Positions 20,890 to 30,915 are shown, counted from the stretch's first letter. The stretch: DNA of 64,000 bases from Novosphingobium sp. ZN18A2 (GCF_036784765.1 NZ_CP136651.1:1860001-1924000), one strand, 5' to 3'. Translations and numbers: made by a program. The notes: generated from the sequence alone by a model not told the origin.

Positions 20890-21097
20890 CTCATTGCCCC
20901 CCGATTCCGCCCGCCGGTTGTTGCGCGGAGCGGCTTCGGAACGGATTTTTCGCAGCGAAGTGCGAATGTTTGGTTAACGCGGCGGAAACCATGATTTTCC
21001 ACAGCTTCGTGCGTCGACGCGAAAGGCGGGCCGAATGCGGTTGACAGGCTTTGCACGCTGCACTAGGGGCGCGTCTCCCCACGGGGAACACACTCAA

Positions 21098-21174
<77 letters not shown>

Positions 21175-21214
21175 TTTCCCTTACATTATAGAGAGATGGC
21201 GCCCCGCGCGGACG

Positions 21215-22300
21215 CTACAGCGTTTCGTGTGTTTCTATTTCCTTGTTCGCCGCCGGCAGGTCCACGCGCAAGCCGTCGCGACCCACCACGATCTTGCCGT
21301 TGAACATCGTGGGGGCATTGCCCATGAATGCCGCGTCCATCAGGCGCGAGGGCAGGGGCGGGACGAGGTGGTAAAGCACCAGAAGCCTTGCGCCCGCCTG
21401 CTGGGCGACCTTGGCGGCATCTTCCGGGCTTGAATGATAGCTCTGGATATCGTGCATGATCTGCGCGGTATTGGCTTGTCCGCGCTTCTTCAGCGCCGCG
21501 CCCATCTGCCGCACCATCTGCATGTTCATCGCTTCGTGGAAGACGACGTCCGATCCTTTCGCGGCCGAGGCGAGGGTGGGGGAATAGGTTGTATCGCCGC
21601 TCAACGTGACGGCGCGGCGGTTGTAGTCGATGCGATAGCCGAACGCGGGCTTCACCGGATCGTGGTGCACGCGGATGACGGTGATCGTAACCCCGTCACC
21701 CTGCCATGCCACGGTCTTTCCCGGCGGGCCGTCGGGCAGCGAGAGGATATGGGCCTTGCCGCCAAAGCCCGCCGGATTGGCGACCCTGGTGCCGTGATGC
21801 GCAATGCGGAATCCTTCGTCCATGGTGTAGGCTTCGCGCAGGCCGTCCACCACTCTGTCTGTTCCAACAGGGCCATAGACCGGGGTCGGCGTGCTGCGCG
21901 ATCCGCCGATCCACGATTGCAGCAAAAGCTCGCCCAGCCCGTCGATGTGATCGGAATGGAGGTGGGTCAGGAAAACGCCCTTCAGCTTGTGGATCGGAAA
22001 TCCCATGCGCAACAATTTGCGGACAGACCCCGATCCTGCATCGAACACGAAGGCGTCCTTGCCCGCCAGAACCGCCACGCAGGGACCGGCCCGATCCGGA
22101 TCGGGCAGCGGGGAGCCGCTTCCGCAAAGATAGGCGTGCAGCCCGTCTTCAAGGCTGGCCGAAGGGTCCGTGCCGATATTCCGCTCTACGGCGCGGGTGA
22201 AAAGCCATTCGCCCAGCGGTTTCTGCGCAAGCCATAGCCCGCTGAACGCCAGCGCCGGCACCACGACCAGCCAAACGACAATGCGGCCGCGTTTTGCCAT
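21215..22300 (-). CDS. Membrane-anchored metallo-beta-lactamase-fold hydrolase
   Basis: 361 aa. One N-terminal membrane helix (about residues 6-26) suggests an anchored periplasmic enzyme. The metal-binding signature THLHSDHID is at 112-120 (His113, His115, Asp117, His118). Later ligands are plausible in TLSGDTTYS (Asp) and LVLYHLVPP (His). The arrangement is that of the RNase Z / AtsA-like branch of the superfamily, so a phosphodiesterase or arylsulfatase-like activity is possible, but the substrate is unknown. The ATG at 22300 has GGGAGAGG upstream and was preferred to one 6 codons earlier. Confidence 0.82.
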   Translation of the reverse strand: MAKRGRIVVWLVVVPALAFSGLWLAQKPLGEWLFTRAVERNIGTDPSASLEDGLHAYLCGSGSPLPDPDRAGPCVAVLAGKDAFVFDAGSGSVRKLLRMGFPIHKLKGVFLTHLHSDHIDGLGELLLQSWIGGSRSTPTPVYGPVGTDRVVDGLREAYTMDEGFRIAHHGTRVANPAGFGGKAHILSLPDGPPGKTVAWQGDGVTITVIRVHHDPVKPAFGYRIDYNRRAVTLSGDTTYSPTLASAAKGSDVVFHEAMNMQMVRQMGAALKKRGQANTAQIMHDIQSYHSSPEDAAKVAQQAGARLLVLYHLVPPLPSRLMDAAFMGNAPTMFNGKIVVGRDGLRVDLPAANKEIETHETL

Positions 22301-22347
22301 GGCCTGCCTCTCCCGCATGTTTCGGGAAGGCTAGCGAAGATACAACC

Positions 22348-22554
22348 CTAGCGAAAGCGCCCTGTTTCCATCCAGATCAGGAACGGCCGCAGCGGCAGGA
22401 GCCACAGCACGCCAAGCACGACATAGACAGGCACCTGCGCCCAGACGGGCCATGCGGATATCGGCTCTATCAGCCACGTGACCAGCACCGCATAGACGGC
22501 CAGACCGGCCAGAAGCGCCAGGATGCCAAAGGGTTTGCGCCAGGTCGGCTTCAC
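22348..22554 (-). CDS. DUF2842 small membrane protein
   Basis: 68 aa from a GTG start that overlaps the stop of the cyclo-ligase gene (GTGA), so translation is coupled. Two hydrophobic helices at about residues 9-28 and 38-56 flank a short loop, and the basic ends (KPTWRK, TGRFR) suggest an inner-membrane hairpin. The pattern fits the alphaproteobacterial DUF2842 family of unknown function. Confidence 0.72.
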   Translation of the reverse strand: MKPTWRKPFGILALLAGLAVYAVLVTWLIEPISAWPVWAQVPVYVVLGVLWLLPLRPFLIWMETGRFR

Positions 22555-23174
22555 GCGGCATGCTCCCCTGTATCCCTGCTCCACGGACCATAGAGGCGGG
22601 TAGGGGTGACGACGGCGTGGAGCGGGTGATCGTGCGGCTCCATCGGTAGCGAATCGACCAGCTGGCAATCCCAGGCGAGGCCGATGGCGATGGTGCCCGG
22701 ATGCGCGTCCAGCCAGCGGTCGTAATGGCCGCCACCCTGGCCGAGACGGTGCCCGTCCGCGGTGAAGCCGACAAGGGGAACGAACAGCACGCCGGGAACC
22801 GCTGCGGCGGCATCGTCGGCGGGCTGCGCGGCGCCGTATGGCCCGGTGGCGAGCGTTTCCTCGATCCACGGGGTTTCCCATTGCCGGAATTCCATCGGCG
22901 CGCCCCGCTGCGCGAACCAGGGCAGGGCGACCGGATGGCCCTCTTCGTGAAACCAGCGGGCATAGGCGCTTGCCGGCGCTTCACCCACCGCGGGCGCATA
23001 GAGCCCGACCGTCGCATCTTCGGGGACAAGGGCGGCCACGGCGGCGGGCGGGCGCTTGAACAGCAGGGCGCGCACCCGCTCGTCCAGCGAGGCCACATGC
23101 TCGCGCCGTGCCGCGCGCAGTTTCCTGCGCAAGTCCGCCTTGCCGGCGGCGTTGCTTGCGTCTGGATCGGTCAA
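22551..23174 (-). CDS. fau: 5-formyltetrahydrofolate cyclo-ligase
   Basis: 207 aa; ATP-dependent conversion of 5-formyl-THF to methenyl-THF. The N-terminal KADLRRKLRAARR helix and the ATP/substrate loop GQGGGHYDRWLD identify it. A TTG at 23174 with GGAG 8 nt upstream gives the family length; the open frame runs 37 codons further but into the 6S RNA region. Position directly downstream of 6S RNA on the same strand is the classic ssrS-ygfA arrangement, in which 6S RNA and this gene are often co-transcribed. Confidence 0.93.
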   Translation of the reverse strand: MTDPDASNAAGKADLRRKLRAARREHVASLDERVRALLFKRPPAAVAALVPEDATVGLYAPAVGEAPASAYARWFHEEGHPVALPWFAQRGAPMEFRQWETPWIEETLATGPYGAAQPADDAAAAVPGVLFVPLVGFTADGHRLGQGGGHYDRWLDAHPGTIAIGLAWDCQLVDSLPMEPHDHPLHAVVTPTRLYGPWSRDTGEHAA

Positions 23175-23231
23175 GGGGAACTCCGCCGGGAACGAAAATG
23201 GGTGACGGACCCACCATGGGTCGTTTGCCGG

Positions 23232-23350
23232 AAAAATCCTCTGACGCCTCAACGTCAGGTGGGAGCCATATGCACCGGACCCCAATGGAAACAGAGTGGC
23301 CCGGGCAGGGACAGCCCCCGTGGATTGCTTATAGCCTCAGGGATATTTCA
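23232..23350 (-). ncRNA. ssrS: 6S RNA
   Basis: The minus strand between zapA and fau can form the 6S closing stem: AAATATCCCTGAGGC at the 5' side pairs with GCGTCAGAGGATTT at the 3' side, which is followed by a T-run. Inside are recognisable alphaproteobacterial 6S segments, a GGGCTGTCCCTG block on one side and GTCCGGTGCATATGGCTCCCACC on the other. 6S RNA sequesters sigma-70 RNA polymerase in stationary phase. Ends are approximate, since a longer 5' end is possible. Synteny zapA-ssrS-fau supports the call. Confidence 0.8.
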
Positions 23351-23386
23351 GTCGGCTCGTTCCGGGCAGGCCCGTCGCAGCGTCAT

Positions 23387-23716
23387 TTAGGATGCCTGCG
23401 ACCGGCCCTCAAGGTCTGATGCAAGCTTTTCGATACGATCGGCCAGGGCTTCCACCTCTCCGGCGATGCGTCCCGCCGTTTCGTCCGCCGCGCCGCCGTG
23501 CGCGCCGGCCTTGCGTTTCAGCTCGAAAAGATCGTCCGCCAGCACCAGCGCCGCGAAAAGCAGCATCCTGTTTTCGCTCTGCCCGCTGGCGGCCGAACCC
23601 AGTTCGCGCAGCCGGTCATCGATCATGCGGCCAAGCCGGGCGATGTGGTCCTCTTCGCCATCGGCGGCGGCAACCGTGAAATCGCGCCCGCCAATGGTAA
23701 GGGTCACATTGCTCAT
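23387..23716 (-). CDS. zapA: Cell division protein ZapA
   Basis: 109 aa. ZapA bundles FtsZ filaments at the Z-ring. The N-terminus MSNVTLTIGGRDFTVAAADGEE and the following HIARLGRMIDDRLREL helix are typical. The C-terminal half is a coiled coil. The start overlaps the stop of the upstream small gene (ATGA), and the 6S RNA gene follows on the same strand. Confidence 0.9.
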   Translation of the reverse strand: MSNVTLTIGGRDFTVAAADGEEDHIARLGRMIDDRLRELGSAASGQSENRMLLFAALVLADDLFELKRKAGAHGGAADETAGRIAGEVEALADRIEKLASDLEGRSQAS

Positions 23717-23937
23717 CGCGGCAGCCCTTCAAGCATCTCGTCGATCTGCCGCAGTCCGGTGGCGACAGCCTGCTTCAGGGCGGAGTGGCGCTGGTGAAGC
23801 GCGGCGAATTCGGCTTCCGATCCGGCGGAATCCGAATTCGCCGCGCCATCGGCCGGAAGCGTGCGCACAGCGCTTTCCGCGCGCGCAATCGCGGCCTCCA
23901 GTCGTTGCAGCGCCATGGTCACGCGGTTGTCATCCAT
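23713..23937 (-). CDS. Small coiled-coil protein translationally coupled to zapA
   Basis: 74 aa, soluble, mostly helical with heptad-like leucines (ALQRLEAAIARAESAVR, then HSALKQAVATGLRQIDEML) separated by a Gly/Ser/Asp-rich linker. Its TGA overlaps the zapA ATG by 4 nt, implying coupled expression. It is not recognised as a named family. A structural or regulatory partner of ZapA is a reasonable guess from position only. Confidence 0.65.
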   Translation of the reverse strand: MDDNRVTMALQRLEAAIARAESAVRTLPADGAANSDSAGSEAEFAALHQRHSALKQAVATGLRQIDEMLEGLPR

Positions 23938-23958
23938 TCCGGATGGCTAGCACAATAA

Positions 23959-23978
23959 CCCCGGCTCGCAAGCCGGGG
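23959..23978. repeat. Perfect 8-bp hairpin in the divergent zapA-operon/tkt spacer
   Basis: CCCCGGCT-CGCA-AGCCGGGG is a perfect stem-loop located upstream of both divergent genes, so it is not a normal terminator position. It may be another short REP-type palindrome or a structured leader; no direct copy is seen elsewhere in the window. Confidence 0.5.
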
Positions 23979-24146
23979 CGCTACGAGGTGCCGCGACAGG
24001 GCGTTCGGTTGTCCACCGTTTACGTCCTCTTATCCGCGCGTAAGGGCCGCTAACTTGACGCACCCCCATGCCACGGACAAAGAGGCGTCGCCCGGCGAAT
24101 CGCGCAAAATGGCGCTTTCAGGCGGCAGGAAGGATCGACCAGAGGA

Positions 24147-26117
24147 ATGACGAGCGAGACCAAGGCGCTGGCCCCCATGGCCAACGCAATCCGTGCGCTG
24201 GCGATGGACGCGGTGCAGGCGGCCAATAGCGGGCACCCGGGAATGCCGATGGGCATGGCCGACGTGGCGACGGTGCTGTGGTCGAAGTTTCTCAAGTTCG
24301 ATCCATCGGCGCCGCGCTGGCCCGACCGCGACCGGTTCGTGCTTTCGGCGGGCCACGGCTCTATGCTGCTTTACGCGCTGCTCCACCTGTCGGGCTATGA
24401 ACAGCCGACGATGGACGACATCCGCAATTTCCGCCAGCTCGGCAGCCCCTGCGCCGGCCACCCGGAAAACGACATGCTGCCCGGCGTCGAGGCCACGACC
24501 GGCCCGCTGGGGCAGGGCTTTGCTATGGCGGTAGGCATGGCGGCCGCCGAACGCCACCTGAATGCCGAATTCGGTGACGATCTTGTCGATCACCGCACAT
24601 GGGTGGTCGCGGGCGACGGCTGCCTGATGGAAGCGATCAACCACGAGGCGGTCGGCCTTGCCGGGCATCTGAAACTGGGCCGGTTGACCGTGTTCTGGGA
24701 CGACAACCGCATCACCATCGACGGATCGACCAGCCTTTCCACCAACGAGGATATCCTGGCCCGCTACGACGCATCGGGCTGGCACACGGTCAGTTGCGAC
24801 GGGCACAACCCCGCGGAAATCGAACGCGCGATCCGCGAAGCGATGGCGGACGACCGCCCCTCTCTGATTGCCTGCCGCACGATCATCGGCAAGGGCGCCC
24901 CCAACAAGGAAGGCACGCACGACGTGCACGGTGCCGCGCTTGGCGAGGACGAGGTTGCCGCCGCGCGCAAAATGCTGGGCTGGACCGCCGCTCCGTTTGA
25001 AATCCCCGCCGATATCGCGGCAAGCTGGCGCGCGACCGGAGAGCCGGGCAAGGCCGCCCATGCCGAATGGGCCAAGCGCCTGGCCGCCAGCGACAAGGGC
25101 GCTGAACTCACCCGCCGCATGGACGGCGTGCTGCCGCCCGAAAGCACGATTGCAGAAGGCTTCGCGGGCTGGCTGGAAGACGACAAGACGGTCGCCACGC
25201 GCAAGGCATCCGAAATGGCGCTGGGCGTTTTGACCGAGCGCGTGCCCGAACTGCTGGGCGGTTCGGCTGACCTTACCGGGTCCAACAATACCAGGACGAA
25301 GTTCACGCCCACGCTGGACGCGACGAACTATGGCGGGCGCTATATGCACTATGGCATCCGCGAATTCGGCATGGCCGCGGCGATGAACGGCATGGCGCTG
25401 CACGGCGGCGTGATCCCCTATGGCGGCACGTTCCTGGTGTTCAGCGACTATGCGCGCAATGCCATTCGCATGTCGGCGTTGCAGCACACGCGCGTCGTCT
25501 ATGTCCTCACGCACGATTCGATCGGGCTGGGCGAGGACGGGCCGACGCACCAGCCGGTCGAACACGTGATGAGCCTGCGCATGATCCCGCGCCTGCGGGT
25601 GTTCCGCCCGGCCGACGTGATCGAGACGGAAGAGTGCTGGCGCATCGCGATTCGCGATCCGCACGTGTCTTCGGTCCTTGCGCTGACCCGCCAGAACCTG
25701 CCGCAATTGCGCCACGATGGCGATATGCTCAGCGCGAAGGGCGCCTATCGCCTTGTTGCTGCGGGCGCGGCGCGCAAGGTCGTGTTGCTGGCCACCGGGT
25801 CGGAAGTGTCGCTGGCGAAGGAAGTTGCCGCCGCGCTTGAGGACAAGGGTATTGGAACCGATGTGGTGTCCATGCCGTGCTGGGAACTGTTCGACGAACA
25901 GGATGCCGCCTACACGGCCGACCTGCTGCCTGCGGATGCGCTGAAAGTCTCTATCGAGGCGGGCGTTACCACGGGCTGGCAGAAATATGTCGGCGATGGC
26001 GGCCTGACCATCGGCATGGACCAGTTCGGCGCCTCGGCCCCGGCCAAGGATCTGTTCAGGCACTTCGGCTTCACGGCCGACGCAATCGTTCCGCAGGTTA
26101 CTGCAAAGCTCAAGTAA
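24147..26117 (+). CDS. tkt: Transketolase
   Basis: 656 aa, thiamine-diphosphate enzyme moving two-carbon ketol units between sugar phosphates in the pentose phosphate pathway. The N-terminal [24 protein letters not shown] is diagnostic. The TPP/metal motif is [20 protein letters not shown], ending WDDN. The middle domain has [14 protein letters not shown] and the C-terminal domain runs to the end. A full-length gene heading the tkt-gap-pgk cluster, only 23 bp before gap. The 2.0-kb frame on the other strand is a shadow. Confidence 0.97.
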   Translation: MTSETKALAPMANAIRALAMDAVQAANSGHPGMPMGMADVATVLWSKFLKFDPSAPRWPDRDRFVLSAGHGSMLLYALLHLSGYEQPTMDDIRNFRQLGSPCAGHPENDMLPGVEATTGPLGQGFAMAVGMAAAERHLNAEFGDDLVDHRTWVVAGDGCLMEAINHEAVGLAGHLKLGRLTVFWDDNRITIDGSTSLSTNEDILARYDASGWHTVSCDGHNPAEIERAIREAMADDRPSLIACRTIIGKGAPNKEGTHDVHGAALGEDEVAAARKMLGWTAAPFEIPADIAASWRATGEPGKAAHAEWAKRLAASDKGAELTRRMDGVLPPESTIAEGFAGWLEDDKTVATRKASEMALGVLTERVPELLGGSADLTGSNNTRTKFTPTLDATNYGGRYMHYGIREFGMAAAMNGMALHGGVIPYGGTFLVFSDYARNAIRMSALQHTRVVYVLTHDSIGLGEDGPTHQPVEHVMSLRMIPRLRVFRPADVIETEECWRIAIRDPHVSSVLALTRQNLPQLRHDGDMLSAKGAYRLVAAGAARKVVLLATGSEVSLAKEVAAALEDKGIGTDVVSMPCWELFDEQDAAYTADLLPADALKVSIEAGVTTGWQKYVGDGGLTIGMDQFGASAPAKDLFRHFGFTADAIVPQVTAKLK

Positions 26118-26140
26118 ACGCTTTCCCGGAGATTCACAGT

Positions 26141-27148
26141 ATGGCTACCAAAGTTGCGATCAACGGTTTCGGACGTATTGGCCGGCTTGTTGCGCGCGCG
26201 CTGCTGGAGCGCACCGATCACGATCTCGAACTGGTGACGATCAACGATCTGTCGGACACGAAATCGAACGCACTGCTGTTCGGGTTCGACAGCACGCATG
26301 GCCGCTTTCCGGGCAAGATCGAAACCGACGGGAATGACCTTGTCGTCAACGGCAAGCACATCCACGTCACGGCAGAGCGCGATCCCGGCAAGCTGCCGCA
26401 CAAGGACATGGGCGTCGATATCGTGATGGAATGCACCGGCTTCTTCCAGTCGGACGAAGCCGCGCGTCCGCACATCGCGGCGGGCGCAAAGCGCGTGATC
26501 ATCTCCGCGCCTGCGACCGGGGTTTCCAAGACCATCGTTTTCGGCGTGAACCATGAAACGCTGACGGCGGACGACGATATCATCTCGAACGCGAGCTGCA
26601 CCACCAACTGCCTTGCCCCGGTGGCAAAGGTGCTGAACGATACGGTCGGGATCGAACGCGGCTTCATGACCACGATCCACAGCTATACCAACGACCAGCG
26701 CATGCTCGACCAGATCCACAAGGACCTGCGCCGTGCGCGCGGCGGTGCGCAGAACATGATCCCCACCACCACCGGCGCCGCGCGCGCGGTCGGCCTGGTG
26801 CTGCCCGAACTGAAAGGCAAGCTGGACGGTTCGTCTGTCCGCGTGCCCACGCCGAACGTCAGCCTGGTCGACCTGGCGTTCGTTCCGGGCCGCGATACCA
26901 GCGCGGAAGAACTGAACGCCGCGCTGAAGGCGGCCGCGGAAGGCAAGATGAAGGGCGTGCTGGACTATACCGACCAGCCGCTTGTCAGCAGCGACTTCAA
27001 CCACCAGCCCGCCAGTTCGACCGTCGACAGCCTTGAGACGGCCGTCATGGAAGGCAAGCTGGCGCGCGTCGTCAGCTGGTACGATAACGAGTGGGGCTTC
27101 TCCAACCGGATGATCGATACCACCGGGCTGATGGCGTCGTTCCTTTAA
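26141..27148 (+). CDS. gap: Glyceraldehyde-3-phosphate dehydrogenase (type I)
   Basis: 335 aa; oxidises glyceraldehyde-3-phosphate to 1,3-bisphosphoglycerate with NAD(P)+. The Rossmann motif [12 protein letters not shown] is at residues 4-15, the catalytic Cys153 lies in [12 protein letters not shown], and TGAARAVG and [11 protein letters not shown] are conserved. The ATG at 26141 has GGAG about 9 nt upstream and follows tkt closely. The longer open frame (from 25877) is tkt sequence in another phase. A REP-like palindrome follows the stop. Confidence 0.97.
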   Translation: MATKVAINGFGRIGRLVARALLERTDHDLELVTINDLSDTKSNALLFGFDSTHGRFPGKIETDGNDLVVNGKHIHVTAERDPGKLPHKDMGVDIVMECTGFFQSDEAARPHIAAGAKRVIISAPATGVSKTIVFGVNHETLTADDDIISNASCTTNCLAPVAKVLNDTVGIERGFMTTIHSYTNDQRMLDQIHKDLRRARGGAQNMIPTTTGAARAVGLVLPELKGKLDGSSVRVPTPNVSLVDLAFVPGRDTSAEELNAALKAAAEGKMKGVLDYTDQPLVSSDFNHQPASSTVDSLETAVMEGKLARVVSWYDNEWGFSNRMIDTTGLMASFL

Positions 27149-27157
27149 CAAAACTCT

Positions 27158-27179
27158 CCCCTCCCGCTTGCGGGAGGGG
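27158..27179. repeat. Short GC-rich REP-like palindrome, copy 2 (between gap and pgk)
   Basis: Same CCCCTCCCG-CTTG-CGGGAGGGG stem-loop as at 20201, followed by CCGGGGGCGGGCC, which matches the first copy's tail with a few transitions. Lying between gap and pgk, it could attenuate read-through or protect upstream mRNA, as REP sequences do in enterobacteria. Confidence 0.8.
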
Positions 27180-27264
27180 CCGGGGGCGGGCCTGCATGTC
27201 TTCCCCCGCATTTGCTCACCCTTGACCCCTTCGATGATCGGACGGGGAAATCCGGAGGCCATGA

Positions 27265-28479
27265 ATGGCAAGGTTCCGCACGCTCGACGACATCGGTGAC
27301 CGGTTCGATGATCTCAGGGGCAAGGTCGCGCTGGTGCGCGTCGACCTCAACCTGCCGATGCAAGACGGGGCCGTTACCGACGATACGCGCGTGCGGGCCT
27401 CTGCTCCCACGATCCTTGAACTGGCCGATGCGGGCGCGAAGGTGCTTCTGCTGGCGCACTTCGGGCGGCCGAAGGGCGAACGCCATTCGACGATGTCGAC
27501 CTCCATGGTGCTTGACGCGGTAGAGGACGTGCTGGGCCGCGAAGTGATGTTCGTGCCCGAAATCGCCGGAGAGATCGTTGCGCAGGCGGTGGGCATCCTT
27601 GGTCCGGGAGACATTGCGCTTCTGGAAAACACCCGTTTCTGGAAGGGCGAGGAAAAGAACGACCCCGATCTGGTCAAGGCGATCGCCGCCAATGGCGACC
27701 TTTACGTGAACGATGCGTTTTCCGCCGCCCACCGCGCGCACGCCAGCACCGAAGGGCTCGCCCATGTCCTGCCAGCTTATGCCGGCCGGTCTATGCAGGC
27801 AGAGCTGGAGGCGCTGGGCAAGGCGCTGGACAACCCGGAAAAGCCGGTGGCCGCCGTTGTCGGCGGGGCCAAGGTATCGTCCAAGCTGGACGTGCTGCAG
27901 CACCTTGTGGGCAAGGTCGACCACCTGATCATCGGCGGCGGCATGGCCAACACCTTCCTTGCCGCGCGCGGCGTGGACGTGGGCAAGTCGCTGTGCGAGC
28001 ATGACCTGGCGGCAACCGCGGAAGCGATCATGGATGCGGCCGATACCTCGGGCTGCACCGTGCACCTGCCCTATGACGTCGTGGTGGCGAAGGAATTTGC
28101 CGCCAATCCGCCGTCGCTGCGCACCTGCAACGTGCATGAAGTGGCGGAAGACGAGATGATCCTGGACGTCGGCCCGCAGGCGGTGGAGGCACTGGGCGAC
28201 GTCCTGAAAACCTGCCGCACGCTGGTCTGGAACGGCCCCATGGGCGCGTTCGAAACGCAGCCGTTCGACGCGGCGACCGTGGCGCTGGCGAAGACCGCGG
28301 CGGCGTTGACGCGCGAAGGCTCTCTGATCTCCGTCGCGGGCGGCGGCGATACCGTCGCCGCGCTCAACCATGCGGGCGTGGCGTCGGATTTCAGCTACAT
28401 CTCGACAGCGGGCGGTGCCTTCCTCGAATGGATGGAAGGCAAGGAGCTTCCGGGTGTGAAGGCGCTGGAAGCGCGCTGA
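27265..28479 (+). CDS. pgk: Phosphoglycerate kinase
   Basis: 404 aa; transfers phosphate from 1,3-bisphosphoglycerate to ADP. The N-terminal substrate region has [15 protein letters not shown], the [11 protein letters not shown] motif and [16 protein letters not shown]. The nucleotide domain has [11 protein letters not shown] and the closing [17 protein letters not shown] sits just ahead of the ATG. It follows gap by 116 bp that hold the REP-like palindrome. Confidence 0.97.
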   Translation: MARFRTLDDIGDRFDDLRGKVALVRVDLNLPMQDGAVTDDTRVRASAPTILELADAGAKVLLLAHFGRPKGERHSTMSTSMVLDAVEDVLGREVMFVPEIAGEIVAQAVGILGPGDIALLENTRFWKGEEKNDPDLVKAIAANGDLYVNDAFSAAHRAHASTEGLAHVLPAYAGRSMQAELEALGKALDNPEKPVAAVVGGAKVSSKLDVLQHLVGKVDHLIIGGGMANTFLAARGVDVGKSLCEHDLAATAEAIMDAADTSGCTVHLPYDVVVAKEFAANPPSLRTCNVHEVAEDEMILDVGPQAVEALGDVLKTCRTLVWNGPMGAFETQPFDAATVALAKTAAALTREGSLISVAGGGDTVAALNHAGVASDFSYISTAGGAFLEWMEGKELPGVKALEAR

Positions 28480-28562
28480 GCGACCTGGCCTGCTTGGCCT
28501 TTGGGAAAATCGTTGCTAGGTCGCTGGAAACAAAGCCGTTCCAAAGCCGTTTCGGGGATTCC

Positions 28563-29588
28563 ATGCGTTATCTGACAGGTGCTGCTGCACTGTCCGTCCT
28601 TTTCGGGGCGCCCGTGGCCCATGCCGAAGAGCCTGCCGCACCGCTTGGCGCACCAGCCGCCGTTCCATCCGGCGATCCCGCACAATGCGGCGGACCGGGC
28701 GGCTCCGTTGCTCCCACAGATTGCGCGAAAGAGGCGGGGAATGAGCCCGATTCGCCGCTGCCACCCGACCTGCAAAAAATGCTCGATGCCGCCATCGCCA
28801 GCGGCAATGAAAAAGACGTCGATACGATCGCGCGCTACATCGCCCAGGTGGCGCCCGACAGCGCGAAAACCGTTACGATGGCCGTAGCCGAGCACAAGAA
28901 GGCGAGGAAGGAACGGCAACGCGAACGTCTCGCCTCGCAAAGGTTCTTCGATGCATGGAAGGGCGAAGGCCAGTTCGGCGCGTTCCAGTCCAGCGGCAAC
29001 ACCAATGCGCTCGGCGTCAGCCTGGGGCTCAGCCTTGAAAAGGAAGGCCTGCACTGGCGCCACAAGATTCGCGGCCACGTGGATTACCAGCGCAGCGACG
29101 GCGTGGTGAGCCGCAACCAGATGAAGTTCTCTTACGAACCGAACCGCAAGTTCGACGGCAACATGTTCGTCTATGGCCTTGCCCAGTTCGAGCGCGATCC
29201 GTTCCAGGGGTTCGAACAGCGTTACTCGATCTCCGGCGGCCTCGGTTCGCGCCTGATCGATTCGAACAGCATGACGCTGGACGTAAAGGCCGGCCCGGCC
29301 TGGCGTTTTGCCAATTACACCACCGGCCCCAGCGATGCGCAACTCAGCCTGCTGACGGCCGCGCAATACAAGTGGCGGATCGCGCGTTTGCTGACCTTCA
29401 CGCAGTCGCTCGATGCGGTGCTGGCTTCGGGCGACAAGACGGTGAACGCGGTCAGCGCGCTCGATTCGAAGCTGGGCGGCGGCTTTTCCGCGCGGCTTTC
29501 ATGGCAGCTTAACTATGAAAGTGATCCGGCGGACGGCGCGAAAAGCGTCGACACGCTGTCTCGCGTCACGCTGGTTTACGGGTTCTAG
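28563..29588 (+). CDS. DUF481 outer-membrane beta-barrel protein (YdiY-like)
   Basis: 341 aa with a signal peptide (MRYLTGAAALSVLFGAPVAHA-EE). A Pro/Ala/Gly-rich and helical N-terminal region (residues 22-125) precedes a domain of alternating strands starting at EGQFGAFQSSGNTNALG, which is the DUF481 pattern. The last residue is Phe (TLVYGF), as in outer-membrane barrels. The role is unknown; the E. coli relative is described as acid-inducible. Its last 23 nt overlap the 3' end of the opposing MFS gene. An in-frame upstream ORF extension into pgk is ignored because the signal peptide fixes the start. Confidence 0.83.
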   Translation: MRYLTGAAALSVLFGAPVAHAEEPAAPLGAPAAVPSGDPAQCGGPGGSVAPTDCAKEAGNEPDSPLPPDLQKMLDAAIASGNEKDVDTIARYIAQVAPDSAKTVTMAVAEHKKARKERQRERLASQRFFDAWKGEGQFGAFQSSGNTNALGVSLGLSLEKEGLHWRHKIRGHVDYQRSDGVVSRNQMKFSYEPNRKFDGNMFVYGLAQFERDPFQGFEQRYSISGGLGSRLIDSNSMTLDVKAGPAWRFANYTTGPSDAQLSLLTAAQYKWRIARLLTFTQSLDAVLASGDKTVNAVSALDSKLGGGFSARLSWQLNYESDPADGAKSVDTLSRVTLVYGF

Positions 29589-30795
29589 ACCCTTCTGACC
29601 CGCTGGCGCCGCGGTCGAACAGGATGAAGGCGGCGAAGGCAACGCCCGCCAGGATTGCGCCCGTCACCGCCGCGCCGCGCCATCCGCCGTGCGCATAGCT
29701 GGCCGTGCCCAGCAGCGAACCGCTTGCGCCGATCACGAACATCGCGGTCATATAGGCGGCATTCACCCTTGCGCGACTGTCGGCGGATATGCCGAAGATG
29801 ATGCGCTGGCCGGTGATCTGGTTCACCTGCACCGCGCCGTCCAGCAGGAAGGCGGCCAGCGTGAACCCGATCAGGCTGCCGCCGGCAACCAGCAGGTCGC
29901 AGGCAAGGAACAACAGAGCGGCAATGCCAAGCGCCGCGAACGTAAGTGCATAGCCGTGGCCCTTGTCCGCCAGAGAACCGGCCAGCGGCGCCGCCAGCGC
30001 ACCGCCTGCACCGGCCAGCGCGAAAAGCGCGACACCATGCTGCGTGAGACCGAAACCGTGGATCAGCACAAGCGGCGCGGCGGTCCAGAACAGGTTGAAA
30101 GCGGCGAACAGCATCGCCTGGTAGAACGCGCGAAGCCGCAACCGCCTATGATAGGCGAATTGCCCCAGCGTGGATCGCAGGAGCCGGCCATAGTGCCGCT
30201 CACCCTCGGGCCTTCGCGGCGGGCAGGCGAGCACCAGCGCGATACCTATGGCCGCCATCAGACCGGCCGAAACGACGAACACGGCGCGCCAGCCCAGCCA
30301 TGCGGTCAGGAAACTGGCCATCGGGCGCGCCAGCATGATGCCGGCCAAAAGCCCGCTCATCACCTGTCCGATCACCGCGCCCTGCCGGTCTTGCGGGGTA
30401 AGATGGGTGGCAAGCGGCAGCAGCACTTGCGCGCCGGTTGCGCAGATGCCCATCACCATCGAAGCGGCAAGGAACGTGGCCGCGTTGGCCGACACCGCAA
30501 TGCCCAGCGCGCCAAGGATCGTGCCGCCCAGCGTCAGCAGCGCAAGGCGCCGGTTTTCGAACAGGTCGCCCAGCGGGACGATGAAGAACAGCCCCACGCC
30601 ATAGCCAAGCTGCGTCAACGTGGTGATCGCGCCCGATACCCCGTCTGACAGGCCCAGTTCGGGACCGATCCTTTCGACCAGCGTCTGCGCGTAATAGATG
30701 TTGGCAACCATCGTCCCGCAGGCCATGGCGAACAGCAGCACAAGCGCGCCGGACATGGGGCGCACAGGCGCGGTGCCAGGTTCGGCTTCGCTCAT
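29566..30795 (-). CDS. MFS transporter (drug-exporter type, 12 TM)
   Basis: 409 aa with about 12 hydrophobic segments. The loop 2-3 motif appears as PLGDLFENRRL and its second-half counterpart as GSLADKGHGY. This is the DHA1/YnfM-like exporter class; the substrate is unknown. The frame is open far upstream through the antisense of the aldolase gene, but MSEAEPGTAPVRPMSGALVLL just before TM1 is the sensible start. The 3' end overlaps the DUF481 gene by 23 nt in convergent orientation. Confidence 0.82.
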   Translation of the reverse strand: MSEAEPGTAPVRPMSGALVLLFAMACGTMVANIYYAQTLVERIGPELGLSDGVSGAITTLTQLGYGVGLFFIVPLGDLFENRRLALLTLGGTILGALGIAVSANAATFLAASMVMGICATGAQVLLPLATHLTPQDRQGAVIGQVMSGLLAGIMLARPMASFLTAWLGWRAVFVVSAGLMAAIGIALVLACPPRRPEGERHYGRLLRSTLGQFAYHRRLRLRAFYQAMLFAAFNLFWTAAPLVLIHGFGLTQHGVALFALAGAGGALAAPLAGSLADKGHGYALTFAALGIAALLFLACDLLVAGGSLIGFTLAAFLLDGAVQVNQITGQRIIFGISADSRARVNAAYMTAMFVIGASGSLLGTASYAHGGWRGAAVTGAILAGVAFAAFILFDRGASGSEGSRTRKPA

Positions 30796-30915
30796 GATCG
30801 CGGGCCGCGATATGCTGGACTTGGTGGCATGGAATGTTCCGCAAATGCGCCGGCAAGCGCGTGGTTCCCTCGCAGTTGCACAAATCCCCGGCAAAGGGTA
30901 AGGGCGCGCCGTGAA

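Noticed and set aside
24030..26063. 677-aa minus-strand frame opposite transketolase
   Set aside because: Antisense of tkt with Arg/His/Gly/Ala-rich composition and no recognisable motif.
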